In this document: piece after piece, positions 23,135-31,101 of the stretch | How the letters are laid out: each line of letters opens with the position of its first letter | Position numbering within the stretch: the stretch's first letter is position 1 | Source: Candidatus Nitrosotenuis aquarius | Lineage (GTDB): Archaea > Thermoproteota > Nitrososphaeria > Nitrososphaerales > Nitrosopumilaceae | DNA: 64,000 bases | Reading direction: 5' to 3' | Assembly: GCF_002787055.1 (NCBI RefSeq) | Contig: NZ_CP024808.1 | Span: 1,452,328 to 1,516,327 of the forward strand | Position numbers and translations under genes: made by a program | Notes under the pieces: model-generated | What the model saw: the letters and a program-made list of their open reading frames with translations, nothing else | Databases searched by the model: none | What the model was told of the DNA's origin: nothing

Positions 23135-24685
23135 TTGAACTTTGTAGGACTGGCAGTCACACTTGCAATTTTGTCTGCTATTCCTGCCGCCTTTGGCGCA
23201 TATGTTGAGCCCACCCCACAAGAACAGGCATTGTACAATACGCTAAAGTCAGAGTTTGAGCAAATCACAATTCCAAAAAAAGACGTCACTGATACGATAA
23301 ACTCGTTTTCCGCACCAATTACGTATTATTTTCCATGCGACCAGGGAGAAACCTACAGCTCTGTTAATGCAACAATCCAAACAAGGCTTGCAAAATTTGA
23401 TTCCTCAATTGCCCACCAGGGCGGTGCTATCACTGGGGGAATCTATGTCTGGAAGTGCTCTATTACAATATCAAATGGAAAGATGACCATAAACTGCAAC
23501 AACGAGCTGATGCTAAATTCCGTGGCACTTGCAGCAAGCACAGAAAAAGATCCAGAGATCAAAAAGATAGAAGACCTGGTGGTGTATTATCACGAGTTAC
23601 TGCACGGCCAGCTGATGATTGATGCAATAAAGTCGTCGTCAGCATGGCAAGACCACACCTGCAACACCCCAATTCAGCAAGACCTGGACTATTCCTATAC
23701 AGATGCAAACCACCAAGTCATCACACCACTGCAGACCGAATTCGCAAAAAGGCTAATTGAGGGAAAAGGAGGATTCTTCAAGGTAGAAGAGATAACGCCA
23801 GACCAGACAAGCTCAGGGACATTCTCAAAGCTGGTCGGCTCGCTATACGATTACCCGCAATATGTAAAGTCTGGAATCAACATCTCTGCAAGATCCTACA
23901 ATATAGCAGACATTCAGATAAATTCGCAAAAAAATGACATTTACATTTCCGGCTCACTCAACGACAAGACCAGAAACGGAATCGTCTGGCTCTATGTGTT
24001 TGGAAAGGAAGGCGCCACAACAAACCCTGCACCAAAACCCACACCAAAACATGTACCACAACAAATCTCCATTCCAGACTGGGTCAAGGACCTGGGGAAA
24101 TGGTGGGCAGAAGGTACAATTTCCGATTCAGAATTTGTGGGCGGAATAAAATACATGATAGAGCATGACCTAATCACAATACCGCAAACATCCCAAGGCC
24201 AAGCAAGCTCACAAACCATTCCATATTGGGTCAAAAGCAATGCAAGGTGGTGGTCCCAGGGAACGATCTCTGATGCAGAATTTGTCTCTGGCTTGCAGTA
24301 CCTAATCCAAAACGGAATAATGCAGGTGCAAATTAGCGCACCAGAAACACCTACAATTGTCTCTGCAGTGCCAGACCCAGAGCCCGAACCAATCCAAAAG
24401 GGTGGAACGATACAAATCAGCGCACCGACATTCTCAAAACAGTCCTACCAGACAACGCAAGCAAAAATCTCAGGCAAAATTGACGATTTTAAGACAGGCA
24501 CATATGTCATTCTTACCATAGTCAGACCGGACGGCACATCATATGATCTAAAAGGGATTCTCACAAACAAGGGCCAGTTCACTGTCCCAATGATGATTGA
24601 TTCGAGCTGGCAGGCAGGCAAATACATTGTCTCTGCGCGATACAACAATGTACTAATTGGCTCTGCCTCGTTTTCAGTTCAATAG
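23135..24685 (+). CDS. Secreted zincin-like (HExxH) protein with two W/E-F-V modules
   Basis: 516 aa from TTG. Signal peptide ~1-21 (ending A-F-G-A). Residues ~25-290 contain YYHELLHGQL, an HExxH zinc-protease signature, plus several cysteines. Two modules follow (IPDWVKDLGKWWAEGTISD and a second with WVKSNARWWSQGTISDAEFV), related to those of the 9677 protein, then an Ig-like C-terminal domain (QTTQAKISGKIDDFKTGTYV). A surface metalloprotease is plausible; the third zinc ligand is not assigned. Confidence 0.7.
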   Translation: MNFVGLAVTLAILSAIPAAFGAYVEPTPQEQALYNTLKSEFEQITIPKKDVTDTINSFSAPITYYFPCDQGETYSSVNATIQTRLAKFDSSIAHQGGAITGGIYVWKCSITISNGKMTINCNNELMLNSVALAASTEKDPEIKKIEDLVVYYHELLHGQLMIDAIKSSSAWQDHTCNTPIQQDLDYSYTDANHQVITPLQTEFAKRLIEGKGGFFKVEEITPDQTSSGTFSKLVGSLYDYPQYVKSGINISARSYNIADIQINSQKNDIYISGSLNDKTRNGIVWLYVFGKEGATTNPAPKPTPKHVPQQISIPDWVKDLGKWWAEGTISDSEFVGGIKYMIEHDLITIPQTSQGQASSQTIPYWVKSNARWWSQGTISDAEFVSGLQYLIQNGIMQVQISAPETPTIVSAVPDPEPEPIQKGGTIQISAPTFSKQSYQTTQAKISGKIDDFKTGTYVILTIVRPDGTSYDLKGILTNKGQFTVPMMIDSSWQAGKYIVSARYNNVLIGSASFSVQ

Positions 24686-24713
24686 ATAACAAGTTGGAGC
24701 ACAAACCATTGGG

Positions 24714-24806
24714 TCAGGCTTTGTCAAAACCAAATGAAAGTGAATTGAAGGCTTCATTTGGAATTGAGCACATACTAGGATCCCTAACATCTTGGTTTGT
24801 GTCCAT
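24714..24806 (-). CDS. Possible small protein (30 aa) behind motif promoter
   Basis: 30 aa from ATG to TGA. Its first residues MDTN and the DNA around them match the 34-aa Cys-rich protein at 32605, and the promoter has the AAGGC..CCGCA element 16 nt before CTAATAA, with the ATG 26 nt after the box start. Only one Cys (13). Possibly a degenerate member of the island's small-protein family. Confidence 0.45.
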   Translation of the reverse strand: MDTNQDVRDPSMCSIPNEAFNSLSFGFDKA

Positions 24807-24824
24807 GATTTCTGTTAAATCATA

Positions 24825-24860
24825 TTATTAGTGCATAATTGTGGATTTGCGGCGTGCCTT
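24825..24860 (-). promoter_or_regulatory. Island promoter, site 1
   Basis: AAGGCACGCCGCA (24860-24848), 16 nt, CTAATAA (24831-24825). Directs minus-strand transcription of 24714-24806. Variant base C at position 7 and C at position 6-8 region; the GCCGCA end is intact. Confidence 0.6.
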
Positions 24861-24862
24861 TT

Positions 24863-25057
24863 CTATAAGGCATATTCTATTTTACGAGGCATGATCACTT
24901 GAACACATTCTAGATCGTAAAAACAATCTACATGAAATTGTTCTAGTGTTCTATGTCCACACGCAATACAGATCCTTTGCGTTCCGCATCTGCATTTGGC
25001 ACACAAAGAGCAAGTCATTTGCACATTACCACATTTTCTGCAATGTTCGTCTGGCAT
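24863..25057 (-). CDS. Small zinc-ribbon protein (64 aa)
   Basis: 64 aa from ATG. Four ligand pairs: C-R-K-C, C-S-L-C (with an extra C-R-C), C-I-A-C and H-V-D-C. The order C-x2-C, C-x2-C, C-x2-C, H-x2-C is the same as in the island proteins at 27258 and 30829, so they form one family of probable double zinc ribbons. Driven by site 2 with a ~30-nt box-to-ATG distance. Cytosolic; binding partner unknown. Confidence 0.75.
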   Translation of the reverse strand: MPDEHCRKCGNVQMTCSLCAKCRCGTQRICIACGHRTLEQFHVDCFYDLECVQVIMPRKIEYAL

Positions 25058-25080
25058 TTCACAGACCGTGAGTTATTTTC

Positions 25081-25116
25081 GTATAAAGAAGTAGATGCAG
25101 AAATGCGGCATGCCTA
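25081..25116 (-). promoter_or_regulatory. Island promoter, site 2
   Basis: Minus strand: TAGGCATGCCGCA (25116-25104), 16 nt, TTTATAC (25087-25081). Serves the zinc-ribbon gene starting at 25057. Back-to-back with site 3, 21 bp apart. Confidence 0.65.
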
Positions 25117-25137
25117 GCTCTATATTTGTGTAAAAAT

Positions 25138-25173
25138 AAGGCATACCGCATACGGATGTATATTCACTAATAT
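25138..25173 (+). promoter_or_regulatory. Island promoter, site 3
   Basis: AAGGCATACCGCA (25138-25150), 16 nt, CTAATAT (25167-25173). An ATG 27 nt after the box start opens the 15-aa leader frame at 25194. The element continues as TACGG, giving partial dyad symmetry. Confidence 0.7.
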
Positions 25174-25193
25174 CAAATTAATACAATATTGTT

Positions 25194-25241
25194 ATGCAAG
25201 TAAATCACTCTCTCACATCTGAGAAGAATGAGAAGTCATAG
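25194..25241 (+). CDS. Leader peptide (15 aa) ahead of secreted protein
   Basis: ATG at the leaderless distance from the site 3 box, 15 codons (MQVNHSLTSEKNEKS), then TAG. The TAG overlaps the strong Shine-Dalgarno GGAGGTGAT of the next gene, so ribosomes finishing the leader would be positioned for re-initiation. Polar, no Cys. Possibly a regulatory upstream frame. Confidence 0.5.
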   Translation: MQVNHSLTSEKNEKS

Positions 25242-25250
25242 GAGGTGATT
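25241..25250 (+). promoter_or_regulatory. Perfect Shine-Dalgarno before 25253
   Basis: GGAGGTGATT pairs fully with the conserved 16S 3' end and lies 2-3 nt before the GTG (core GGAGG 7-8 nt away). Strong SDs are rare among the mostly leaderless genes here; it decides the GTG start. Confidence 0.7.
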
Positions 25251-25252
25251 CG

Positions 25253-25534
25253 GTGAAGTCATTAAAAATTTCTGCAATCGTAGCAATTCTCGCTGTCTCA
25301 TTAGTATCTTCATCAATATCTGTTGCTGAAGCAAAAAAGGCATCAACAGATGACAAACTATCACCAAAAAGCTATGGTCTAAAAACATCATCTAATCCAG
25401 TAATAAAGTCTGCAGACAAATCAGATACAACAACAAAGTTCAAGAATTTGAAGACAGAAGAAATCAGATCAATACAGAAAATCATGGAAGAACAAAAAGC
25501 ATCCATGTATATCAAAAAAACATACAGAATGTAA
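25253..25534 (+). CDS. Small secreted Lys-rich protein
   Basis: 93 aa from GTG. Signal peptide ~1-27 (LKISAIVAILAVSLVSSSIS then V-A-E-A). The mature part is Lys/Ser/Thr-rich and helical (LKTEEIRSIQKIMEEQKASM). No cysteines and no family recognised. It is the second cistron behind site 3, translated from a strong SD after the 15-aa leader. Similar in size and character to the 56-aa secreted protein at 31603. T-rich tracts follow the stop. Confidence 0.7.
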   Translation: MKSLKISAIVAILAVSLVSSSISVAEAKKASTDDKLSPKSYGLKTSSNPVIKSADKSDTTTKFKNLKTEEIRSIQKIMEEQKASMYIKKTYRM

Positions 25535-25562
25535 AACCTCTTTTTTATTTATTTTAGTTTTT
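25535..25562 (+). terminator. T-rich terminator
   Basis: Runs of 6, 3, 4 and 6 T directly after the stop of the secreted protein at 25253, fitting archaeal T-tract termination. Confidence 0.45.
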
Positions 25563-25640
25563 TAAGTTTATGCATATATTTTCAAATTAGCTAAACATGA
25601 CTGTGCTGAATTATGAATAAATTTTGTCAACTTACATGTT

Positions 25641-25676
25641 AAGGCATACCGCAATACGGTATACAGGCTCATATTA
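25641..25676 (+). promoter_or_regulatory. Island promoter, site 4
   Basis: AAGGCATACCGCA (25641-25653), 16 nt, CATATTA (25670-25676). The ATG at 25697 is 27 nt after the box start. The element extends into a perfect dyad ATACCG-CAATA-CGGTAT. Confidence 0.7.
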
Positions 25677-25696
25677 TTCGCTATTGTACTAACATC

Positions 25697-25915
25697 ATGT
25701 CAACAATTCAAGTCTACAAACAACAATCTGTACCAGAAAAAATTCTGATTGCAGGATTGCCGTCAAAAAAAGAAACAAATCTTGCAACAAATGGAATCAA
25801 ATGCATGATTTGTTCTGACTCTAAGGTACCGTGCATTTTTGACGAGAGCAGAAAACCACTTGTGCTAAAATGCAGAGTGTGGCCACAAGTCGTGGCCAAC
25901 ACGTCATCTTGTTGA
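25697..25915 (+). CDS. Hypothetical Cys-containing protein (72 aa)
   Basis: 72 aa, leaderless ATG behind site 4. Cysteines cluster as C-M-I-C ... C-I-F and K-C-R, then a terminal Cys, a loose C-x2-C zinc-like pattern. Not obviously of the C/C/C/H ribbon family but small, soluble and under the same promoter type. No partner gene follows on this strand. Function unknown. Confidence 0.6.
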   Translation: MSTIQVYKQQSVPEKILIAGLPSKKETNLATNGIKCMICSDSKVPCIFDESRKPLVLKCRVWPQVVANTSSC

Positions 25916-25971
25916 TGACATTTTATTTTTAAAACAGAATTTGGTTTGTTTAATTGAACTTGTTATGATTT

Positions 25972-27219
25972 TTAATTTTTATATGCATTGTAGATGTTTT
26001 GGTACAGGCTTGACTTTGCTCTGACTATATCTTCCCTTAATGAAATGACCTCGTTGGTTACTTTGTGGATCTTTTTGGGATCTGGATTGACAGTATTTGT
26101 CAAGTCAGCAAGCTCGCCTCTTTTTGTAGCCAGTTTTGCCTCCATGTCTTTTATCAATCCTTGAAGTCTGGCTATCTCAAATGTCACATCCGAAAACTTG
26201 AGAGATATACTAGAAGAGGAATTTGCTTCTACTTTTGTTCCTGTCTTGTAACAAGAATTTGATGCTATTTTTGTAAGCTTCAAAGTCGTATCGACCGTGT
26301 CTGTTGTGACCTTGATTATGGGATCAGAAATCGATTCCCTTCCTGCACATACTTCCAGTACTACATCCCAAACTCCCTTTGTCTTAGATGGTAGGGCAGA
26401 TATTATCTTGACATGATTTCCGGATATCTCCGAGCCGGTAAACGATGTCTTTGGTAGATCTGTTTTCGATTTTTGTCCATACAATACTAGGTTGTATCTG
26501 GCTATGTCGTCCCTAAGATCGTTAATTGCTTGTCGCAATGAGGTGATCTTGGTAGTGGATTCTCCTATCTTTGCCTTTTTCTCATCAGTGTTTTGTTCAA
26601 GCAGTATTGAGGCCAAGGTCTCTTTTTCTGCTTCAAGTTGCTGATTGAGACTGGTGATCTTGTCGTTTATTGATGCTATTTTTGACACAATATCGTCCTG
26701 GTTTGTTAGGCTTGCCGTTATTGAACTTGAATTAATCGCAGTTACTGTAGCAGACGACATTCTGCACGAGTTAGCCGGAATGTCTTGTGACAGCGTGATT
26801 GTCTTTGTATCGAGGTCGGTTTTGATTAGGATTTCTGGGGCAACAAGTGTTACTGATCCAGCACATACTTCAAAGATATAGTTGTATATGGATGTGGAAC
26901 TCTTCTTTACTCCAATAGACTCAGCCTTTGTAATTGAAATTGTCTTGATTATATCTTTAATTTCTGTCACACTTGGCTCAGAATCCGGTAGTCTTTCCCA
27001 TCCGCCTCTTGCAAATATATCCACTGATGATTCTTTGACACAAATGACTCTGGTCTTTTCAGAATCAACAAGCTTCACAAGATCTTCATTACATACTACT
27101 TCATTTGGCGGTATGCCCATGTGGACTTGTACTAGGGGGTGTATTGCGTCACCACGTGCTTCCTCTAGTAAAAGCGTACCAAAAGCCGCCGATAAAATAA
27201 CTACAAGCAAAAGTTTCAT
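25972..27219 (-). CDS. Secreted protein with two two-Cys domains and coiled coils
   Basis: 415 aa from the ATG at 27219 (longer start has no signal character). Signal peptide ~1-24 (MKLLLVVILSAAFGTLLLEE.. region). Two repeats of a ~85-residue strand-rich domain with paired cysteines (FEVCAGSVTLVAPEI to NSCRMSSATV, and LEVCAGRESISDPI to NSCYKTGTKV), each followed by a coiled coil (SLNQQLEAEKETLASI; LIKDMEAKLATKRGEL). The domain recurs once each in the proteins at 31101 and 32030. Second gene behind site 5, after the zinc-ribbon gene. Confidence 0.72.
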   Translation of the reverse strand: MKLLLVVILSAAFGTLLLEEARGDAIHPLVQVHMGIPPNEVVCNEDLVKLVDSEKTRVICVKESSVDIFARGGWERLPDSEPSVTEIKDIIKTISITKAESIGVKKSSTSIYNYIFEVCAGSVTLVAPEILIKTDLDTKTITLSQDIPANSCRMSSATVTAINSSSITASLTNQDDIVSKIASINDKITSLNQQLEAEKETLASILLEQNTDEKKAKIGESTTKITSLRQAINDLRDDIARYNLVLYGQKSKTDLPKTSFTGSEISGNHVKIISALPSKTKGVWDVVLEVCAGRESISDPIIKVTTDTVDTTLKLTKIASNSCYKTGTKVEANSSSSISLKFSDVTFEIARLQGLIKDMEAKLATKRGELADLTNTVNPDPKKIHKVTNEVISLREDIVRAKSSLYQNIYNAYKN

Positions 27220-27257
27220 GGGTAGAGTTACTCTTTCTTTGTATTTATTTTTGATCC

Positions 27258-27494
27258 TCAAATTGTGGTGAGTATATCTAGCTGACAATAACAAAACTCG
27301 TGCAAATCCGCGTATTCTTTTTTATCACAGGTGGTACATTTTAAGAAAATTGCTAATTTGCATTCTGTACAAAAATTGATCTCTTCTAGTATTCCACTGC
27401 ATGATTTGCATTTTTGTAATTTTGCTTTGCTTTCATTTAATGTATCTTGAGCAGATCTCTTGTTGACTGTTTGTAGTATGTAGTAACTTTTCAT
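27258..27494 (-). CDS. Small zinc-ribbon protein (78 aa)
   Basis: 78 aa from ATG 27494, which lies 27 nt after the start of the site 5 box (a TTG at 27509 is too close to it). Ligands: C-K-S-C, 9 residues, C-T-E-C, 7 residues, C-T-T-C, 8 residues, H-E-F-C. The protein at 30829 has the same spacing (9/7/7), so they are paralogues. First gene of a two-gene unit with the secreted protein at 25972 (39-nt gap). Confidence 0.75.
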   Translation of the reverse strand: MKSYYILQTVNKRSAQDTLNESKAKLQKCKSCSGILEEINFCTECKLAIFLKCTTCDKKEYADLHEFCYCQLDILTTI

Positions 27495-27514
27495 AGTGTT
27501 CGTACACAATGATA

Positions 27515-27550
27515 TTATTAGTCAATTAATGATGGTTTGCGGCATGCCTT
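27515..27550 (-). promoter_or_regulatory. Island promoter, site 5
   Basis: AAGGCATGCCGCA (27550-27538), 16 nt, CTAATAA (27521-27515). Identical to site 7 over 36 nt except one base, spacer included, so one was copied from the other. Confidence 0.7.
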
Positions 27551-27591
27551 TTTTGTAAAATATTGTACCTAAAGTAAATTCTTAGAAAGTA

Positions 27592-27625
27592 TTATTAGTA
27601 GAATCTGCCTTTTTGCGGTATGCTT
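27592..27625 (-). promoter_or_regulatory. Island element, site 6, over the start of 27620
   Basis: Minus strand AAGCATACCGCA (27625-27614, one G missing), 15 nt, CTAATAA (27598-27592). No leaderless gene follows on the minus strand. On the plus strand the ATG of the 27620 gene lies inside the element, with a TATTATTAG box ~30 nt before it. Looks like a repressor position. Confidence 0.55.
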
Positions 27626-28465
27626 GATGAGCCCATAGTTTATGGAAATTTGCAATCTTACAAGCTATATGTTCTGCCTATGGCAAAACGTCTTTTTGGA
27701 AATTATTCCTTTAGAAGAAAATCCGCAATAAAACATCATTCTAATGTTCAGAAAATGTTGGAAATTCTGGCTTTGCATGGATCCCTCACAACATGGGGCA
27801 TGGCAAAAATAGCATTAAACGATGATATCACAAATATTAGAACTAAAGAAAAAGAATATCGCCGCTTGTTAAAAGGGAGAAAAGATCGCGGAAAACATTC
27901 TCCAGGAGTTTTAGATGTTGGTCTTGTGGTGACCGATGGCAAGAACTATAACCGCGGCCCGGCCGATGTCTATAGGCTCTCCGTCCATGGTATTCTATAC
28001 TGCCTTGATGTTTTGGAGCTTACAAATAAGGAAATTGACAAAATGGCGCACCATTACTCTAATGTTCTACCAATGATGTTTGGAAAATGGGAGTATCTCA
28101 AATCAATTGTGTCAAATGATGTATACAGATTAAAAACCCTGGCAGGTGGCATGTTTTTAGATAATATTCAGGTAACAAAGCTCTCAAAATTCCCAGTTTT
28201 TGAGCTTTTAACGTATCTGTCAATAAAATACCAGGAATTCTTTGAGTCAATAGAAGAAAAAAAACTTGCAGACCAGCTTTCTTATTGGTTTTACACGCAT
28301 CTGTTTTTGCCCTCAGGATCAAAACAAGCGGGATTGGACAATACAAAACTCAAAAAAATCTTTGAAGACAAACAAATCAAAGACTGGTATTATGGATTTG
28401 TGGAAGAATCCATCCAGTTCTACCAAGACAGATTTACTGTAATGAAAAAGCTAGCAAAACATTAG
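27620..28465 (+). CDS. Winged-helix-like protein, candidate island regulator
   Basis: 281 aa. The ATG lies within the island element; ATG 27680 is an alternative. Residues ~45-130 read as a winged helix (VQKMLEILALHGSLTTWGMA as first helices, then NIRTKEKEYRRLLKGR as a basic recognition helix, wing VDVGLVVTDGKNYNRGP-like). Residues ~130-281 are helical and unrecognised. Converges with the receiver gene at 28462. The DNA-binding role is inferred from pattern and position. Confidence 0.6.
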   Translation: MLDEPIVYGNLQSYKLYVLPMAKRLFGNYSFRRKSAIKHHSNVQKMLEILALHGSLTTWGMAKIALNDDITNIRTKEKEYRRLLKGRKDRGKHSPGVLDVGLVVTDGKNYNRGPADVYRLSVHGILYCLDVLELTNKEIDKMAHHYSNVLPMMFGKWEYLKSIVSNDVYRLKTLAGGMFLDNIQVTKLSKFPVFELLTYLSIKYQEFFESIEEKKLADQLSYWFYTHLFLPSGSKQAGLDNTKLKKIFEDKQIKDWYYGFVEESIQFYQDRFTVMKKLAKH

Positions 28466-28827
28466 GCGTGCTTGTTGATTAGGCCTTCTAGTATCTCAAA
28501 TGAATATGGCTTTGATATTGCCTCAATTAGGCCTAGGCTCTTTGCCTTGAGGTATTTCTTTTCGTCCTGATTGTATGCCGTAATTAGAATCACTTTGGCA
28601 CTCGAGTCGTGTTGCCTTATCTTAAGAAATGCATCATAGCCATCCATTTTTGGCATTCTTATGTCCATAAATGTCAAGTCTGGCCTTATGTCCTTGTATT
28701 TAGTCACTCCATCATCTCCGTCCTTTGCAGTAAATACATTGTGACCCATGCCCTTGATCATAAAGGCGGTGTTTTCTAGCAGATCTACATCATCGTCTAC
28801 AATTAGAATTGTCTTTTGGCCGGACAC
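28462..28827 (-). CDS. Stand-alone response regulator receiver (CheY-like)
   Basis: 121 aa, a single receiver domain: acidic pocket D-D-D near residue 11-13, phosphoacceptor D55 in FMDIRMPKMDGYD, T in LITAYN, and K in ISKPYS. There is no output domain, so it must act through a partner. It starts 36 nt after the stop of the histidine kinase at 28864 and is its likely cognate. Overlaps the convergent gene at 27620 by 4 nt. Confidence 0.92.
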   Translation of the reverse strand: MSGQKTILIVDDDVDLLENTAFMIKGMGHNVFTAKDGDDGVTKYKDIRPDLTFMDIRMPKMDGYDAFLKIRQHDSSAKVILITAYNQDEKKYLKAKSLGLIEAISKPYSFEILEGLINKHA

Positions 28828-28863
28828 TACATTACTTGGTTTTTCTTCTCATAAAAAACTTGC

Positions 28864-30720
28864 TTACGAGTTTTTCATTTCTTGTGTAATTGGTATAGTT
28901 ATGGTAAAGATAGTTGGGTCATTCTGAAATGAAATGGAGCCATTGTGTTGCTCTACGATATTTTTGCAGCTGGCAAGGCCAAGACCAGTTCCTTTTTGTT
29001 TTGTCGTAACTAGTGGTTTGAAAACATCTGGAATTATTTTTTCCTCAATTCCAGGGCCATTATCCTCAATCTCAATTATGGCATTGTTGTTGTTTTGTTT
29101 GATTTTAATTGTAATTTTGCCCTTGTCTTGATCTGTTGCCTGAATAGAATTTAAAATCAAGTTGATAAATAATATTTCCATTTTTTTCTCATCGCAGTCT
29201 ATTGTGATGTCTTGTCCCTCTATGGAAATCTGCACTTCTTTTGGAACCTCTAGCGATTGTATTGCTGATTTAATAATTGATCTTATGGACGCAGGCTTGA
29301 TCAAAAGTGGTGTTTTTCTCAAGTAATTTAGAACGTCTTCCACCTGATGCGACATGCGAGAAACTGCCCTATCCATTCTTTGTATGACTGTGTCTATTTC
29401 TGGATTGGATCCGACGTTTCTCTTTATGATGTCCATTCCAGTGCGGATTGTGCCAAGAGGGTTTTTCATGTCGTGAGCCATGCTTGCAGAAAGCTCTCCT
29501 ATTGCAGTCAGTCTTTCGTTTTTTATGCGTGCATTTGCTTCGGACAGCTTTTTCTCTGTTTCAAATAATTTCTTTAAGGAAACTTCCATTTCTCTAAAAG
29601 AATTCATTATGGTGTTTATCTCTGTAATTTTGCTTTTCTGTATCTTTGCATCAAAATCTCCCCTTCCAAGAAGCACTGTGATCTTTGAAAGCCTAGCAAG
29701 AGGATTTGTAACAAAACGGGACAGAACTATTCCAAGAGCCGTGGCAGATATTATTCCGAGTAACGTTGAGATCAAAAAGTTCCTCTCAAGCGTCTCAAAT
29801 CCTTCTACTACTGAGGAGTCTTGCTCTATTACAACAACCCAGTCAAATCCTCTAAAGTCTCTATATCCTATTGATGTTGCATAAGACACAAAGATGATAT
29901 CTGGATAACCGATCTCAAAACTATCATTATCTGTTGTGAATCTGGAAAAATATTCTATTTTTGAATTAGACGGGAATATTTGCCCGTTTTTGTATATGGC
30001 CTGACCATCATTGTCGACAAGTATGACGTTTTTTCTTGCTTCGTTTAGCACATCAGCATCATTTAGGAAGTCTTCCAATAAGACATGATAACTAACTGTA
30101 ATTCTCAGCGTTCCGATATAGTTTGAAGATTCATCCAGAATGGGAAATGCAAATGGGACTACATAATCATCATAATTCTTGTCGTATTCCATCTTGCCCA
30201 CAAAACTCTGTTTGTTTTTTGTAATTTGCCACCATTCCTCATCTGCTTGTATGTAATCTGTCGTGCCTGTCGTAAGGGCAATAACTGCCCCATATTGGTT
30301 TGTCACAAACAGTTCTTTTACAACATTTAGGTTGTATTCGTTCGTGTCTGATAAGACAAACTCATTGAGTCTAGCAGAAATTTTGTTCTCAAATATGCTC
30401 TTCATTAATTTGGTTCTATCATGTTGTGTAATATCTAGAGGAGATTCTAACTCTACAAGATCTGATTCATCAAATTTCTGGTTAGATTCTATAACTGATG
30501 ACTGAATTTGTTTTATTTCTGTTAGACTTTGCAGCTCTAGTATTTTTGAATAAATGTGCCCATCGAGGTCTTGCATGATGTTGTTTGCCTGTGCCTGGCT
30601 CCTCAACAATGTTGTCTTTTTTGCTTCATCAATTGCAAATTCATAAGTAAAATAACTATGTCCTGCATATACCGAAAACAAAACTGTGATTGCCAGTATC
30701 AGCAAGTATGTGATTTTCAC
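28864..30720 (-). CDS. Membrane sensor histidine kinase
   Basis: 618 aa. Membrane span ~4-22; extracytoplasmic Cache-like sensor ~23-310 (DEEWWQITKNKQSFVGKMEY); second span ~315-335; HAMP ~336-390; HisKA with phosphoacceptor His in SASMAHDMKNPLGTIRTGMD (~417); HATPase with N box NLILNSIQATD, G1 IEDNGPGIEE, G2 GTGLGLASC. ATG start. Followed by the receiver gene. It lies in the centre of the motif island but its own promoter has no element in the correct orientation. Confidence 0.94.
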   Translation of the reverse strand: MKITYLLILAITVLFSVYAGHSYFTYEFAIDEAKKTTLLRSQAQANNIMQDLDGHIYSKILELQSLTEIKQIQSSVIESNQKFDESDLVELESPLDITQHDRTKLMKSIFENKISARLNEFVLSDTNEYNLNVVKELFVTNQYGAVIALTTGTTDYIQADEEWWQITKNKQSFVGKMEYDKNYDDYVVPFAFPILDESSNYIGTLRITVSYHVLLEDFLNDADVLNEARKNVILVDNDGQAIYKNGQIFPSNSKIEYFSRFTTDNDSFEIGYPDIIFVSYATSIGYRDFRGFDWVVVIEQDSSVVEGFETLERNFLISTLLGIISATALGIVLSRFVTNPLARLSKITVLLGRGDFDAKIQKSKITEINTIMNSFREMEVSLKKLFETEKKLSEANARIKNERLTAIGELSASMAHDMKNPLGTIRTGMDIIKRNVGSNPEIDTVIQRMDRAVSRMSHQVEDVLNYLRKTPLLIKPASIRSIIKSAIQSLEVPKEVQISIEGQDITIDCDEKKMEILFINLILNSIQATDQDKGKITIKIKQNNNNAIIEIEDNGPGIEEKIIPDVFKPLVTTKQKGTGLGLASCKNIVEQHNGSISFQNDPTIFTITIPITQEMKNS

Positions 30721-30772
30721 TAGTAAGTGGATGCTCTTTTTGCATTTAAACTCTGGTTTTCATACAAACAAA

Positions 30773-30808
30773 AAGGCATACCGCAAACCATCATTAATTG
30801 ACTAATAA
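30773..30808 (+). promoter_or_regulatory. Island promoter, site 7
   Basis: AAGGCATACCGCA (30773-30785), 16 nt, CTAATAA (30802-30808); ATG at 30829, 27 nt after the box start. Almost identical to site 5 including the spacer. Confidence 0.72.
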
Positions 30809-30828
30809 CAAAACCACTAAACAAATCC

Positions 30829-31101
30829 ATGAAAACAAACATTCAGATTAACAGTGATCCATCAATTCCTGATCATGTAAGAGAAAAACTGTTCAGCTAT
30901 GAGAGCCTCATGAAAAAATTGTTTTATGCGTGCGAAAAGTGCGATGGCGCCCTGATACAGCTGGCCACATGTGTTGTTTGCAAGAGAACATCGATGAGAA
31001 TATGCGTCAATTGTGCAACTGTTTCAAAAACCCCCCACGAATCCTGCAATATTGTAAGAATTGCTAACCATTCCTCGACAATCCTGGAGGCAGGTCGCTA
31101 G
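30829..31101 (+). CDS. Small zinc-ribbon protein (90 aa)
   Basis: 90 aa, leaderless ATG. Ligands C-E-K-C, 9 residues, C-V-V-C, 7 residues, C-V-N-C, 7 residues, H-E-S-C, in the order seen at 27258. N-terminal ~30 residues are polar. The stop TAG overlaps the next start (GTG), with GGAGG 12 nt before it, so translation of the secreted partner is coupled. Confidence 0.75.
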   Translation: MKTNIQINSDPSIPDHVREKLFSYESLMKKLFYACEKCDGALIQLATCVVCKRTSMRICVNCATVSKTPHESCNIVRIANHSSTILEAGR

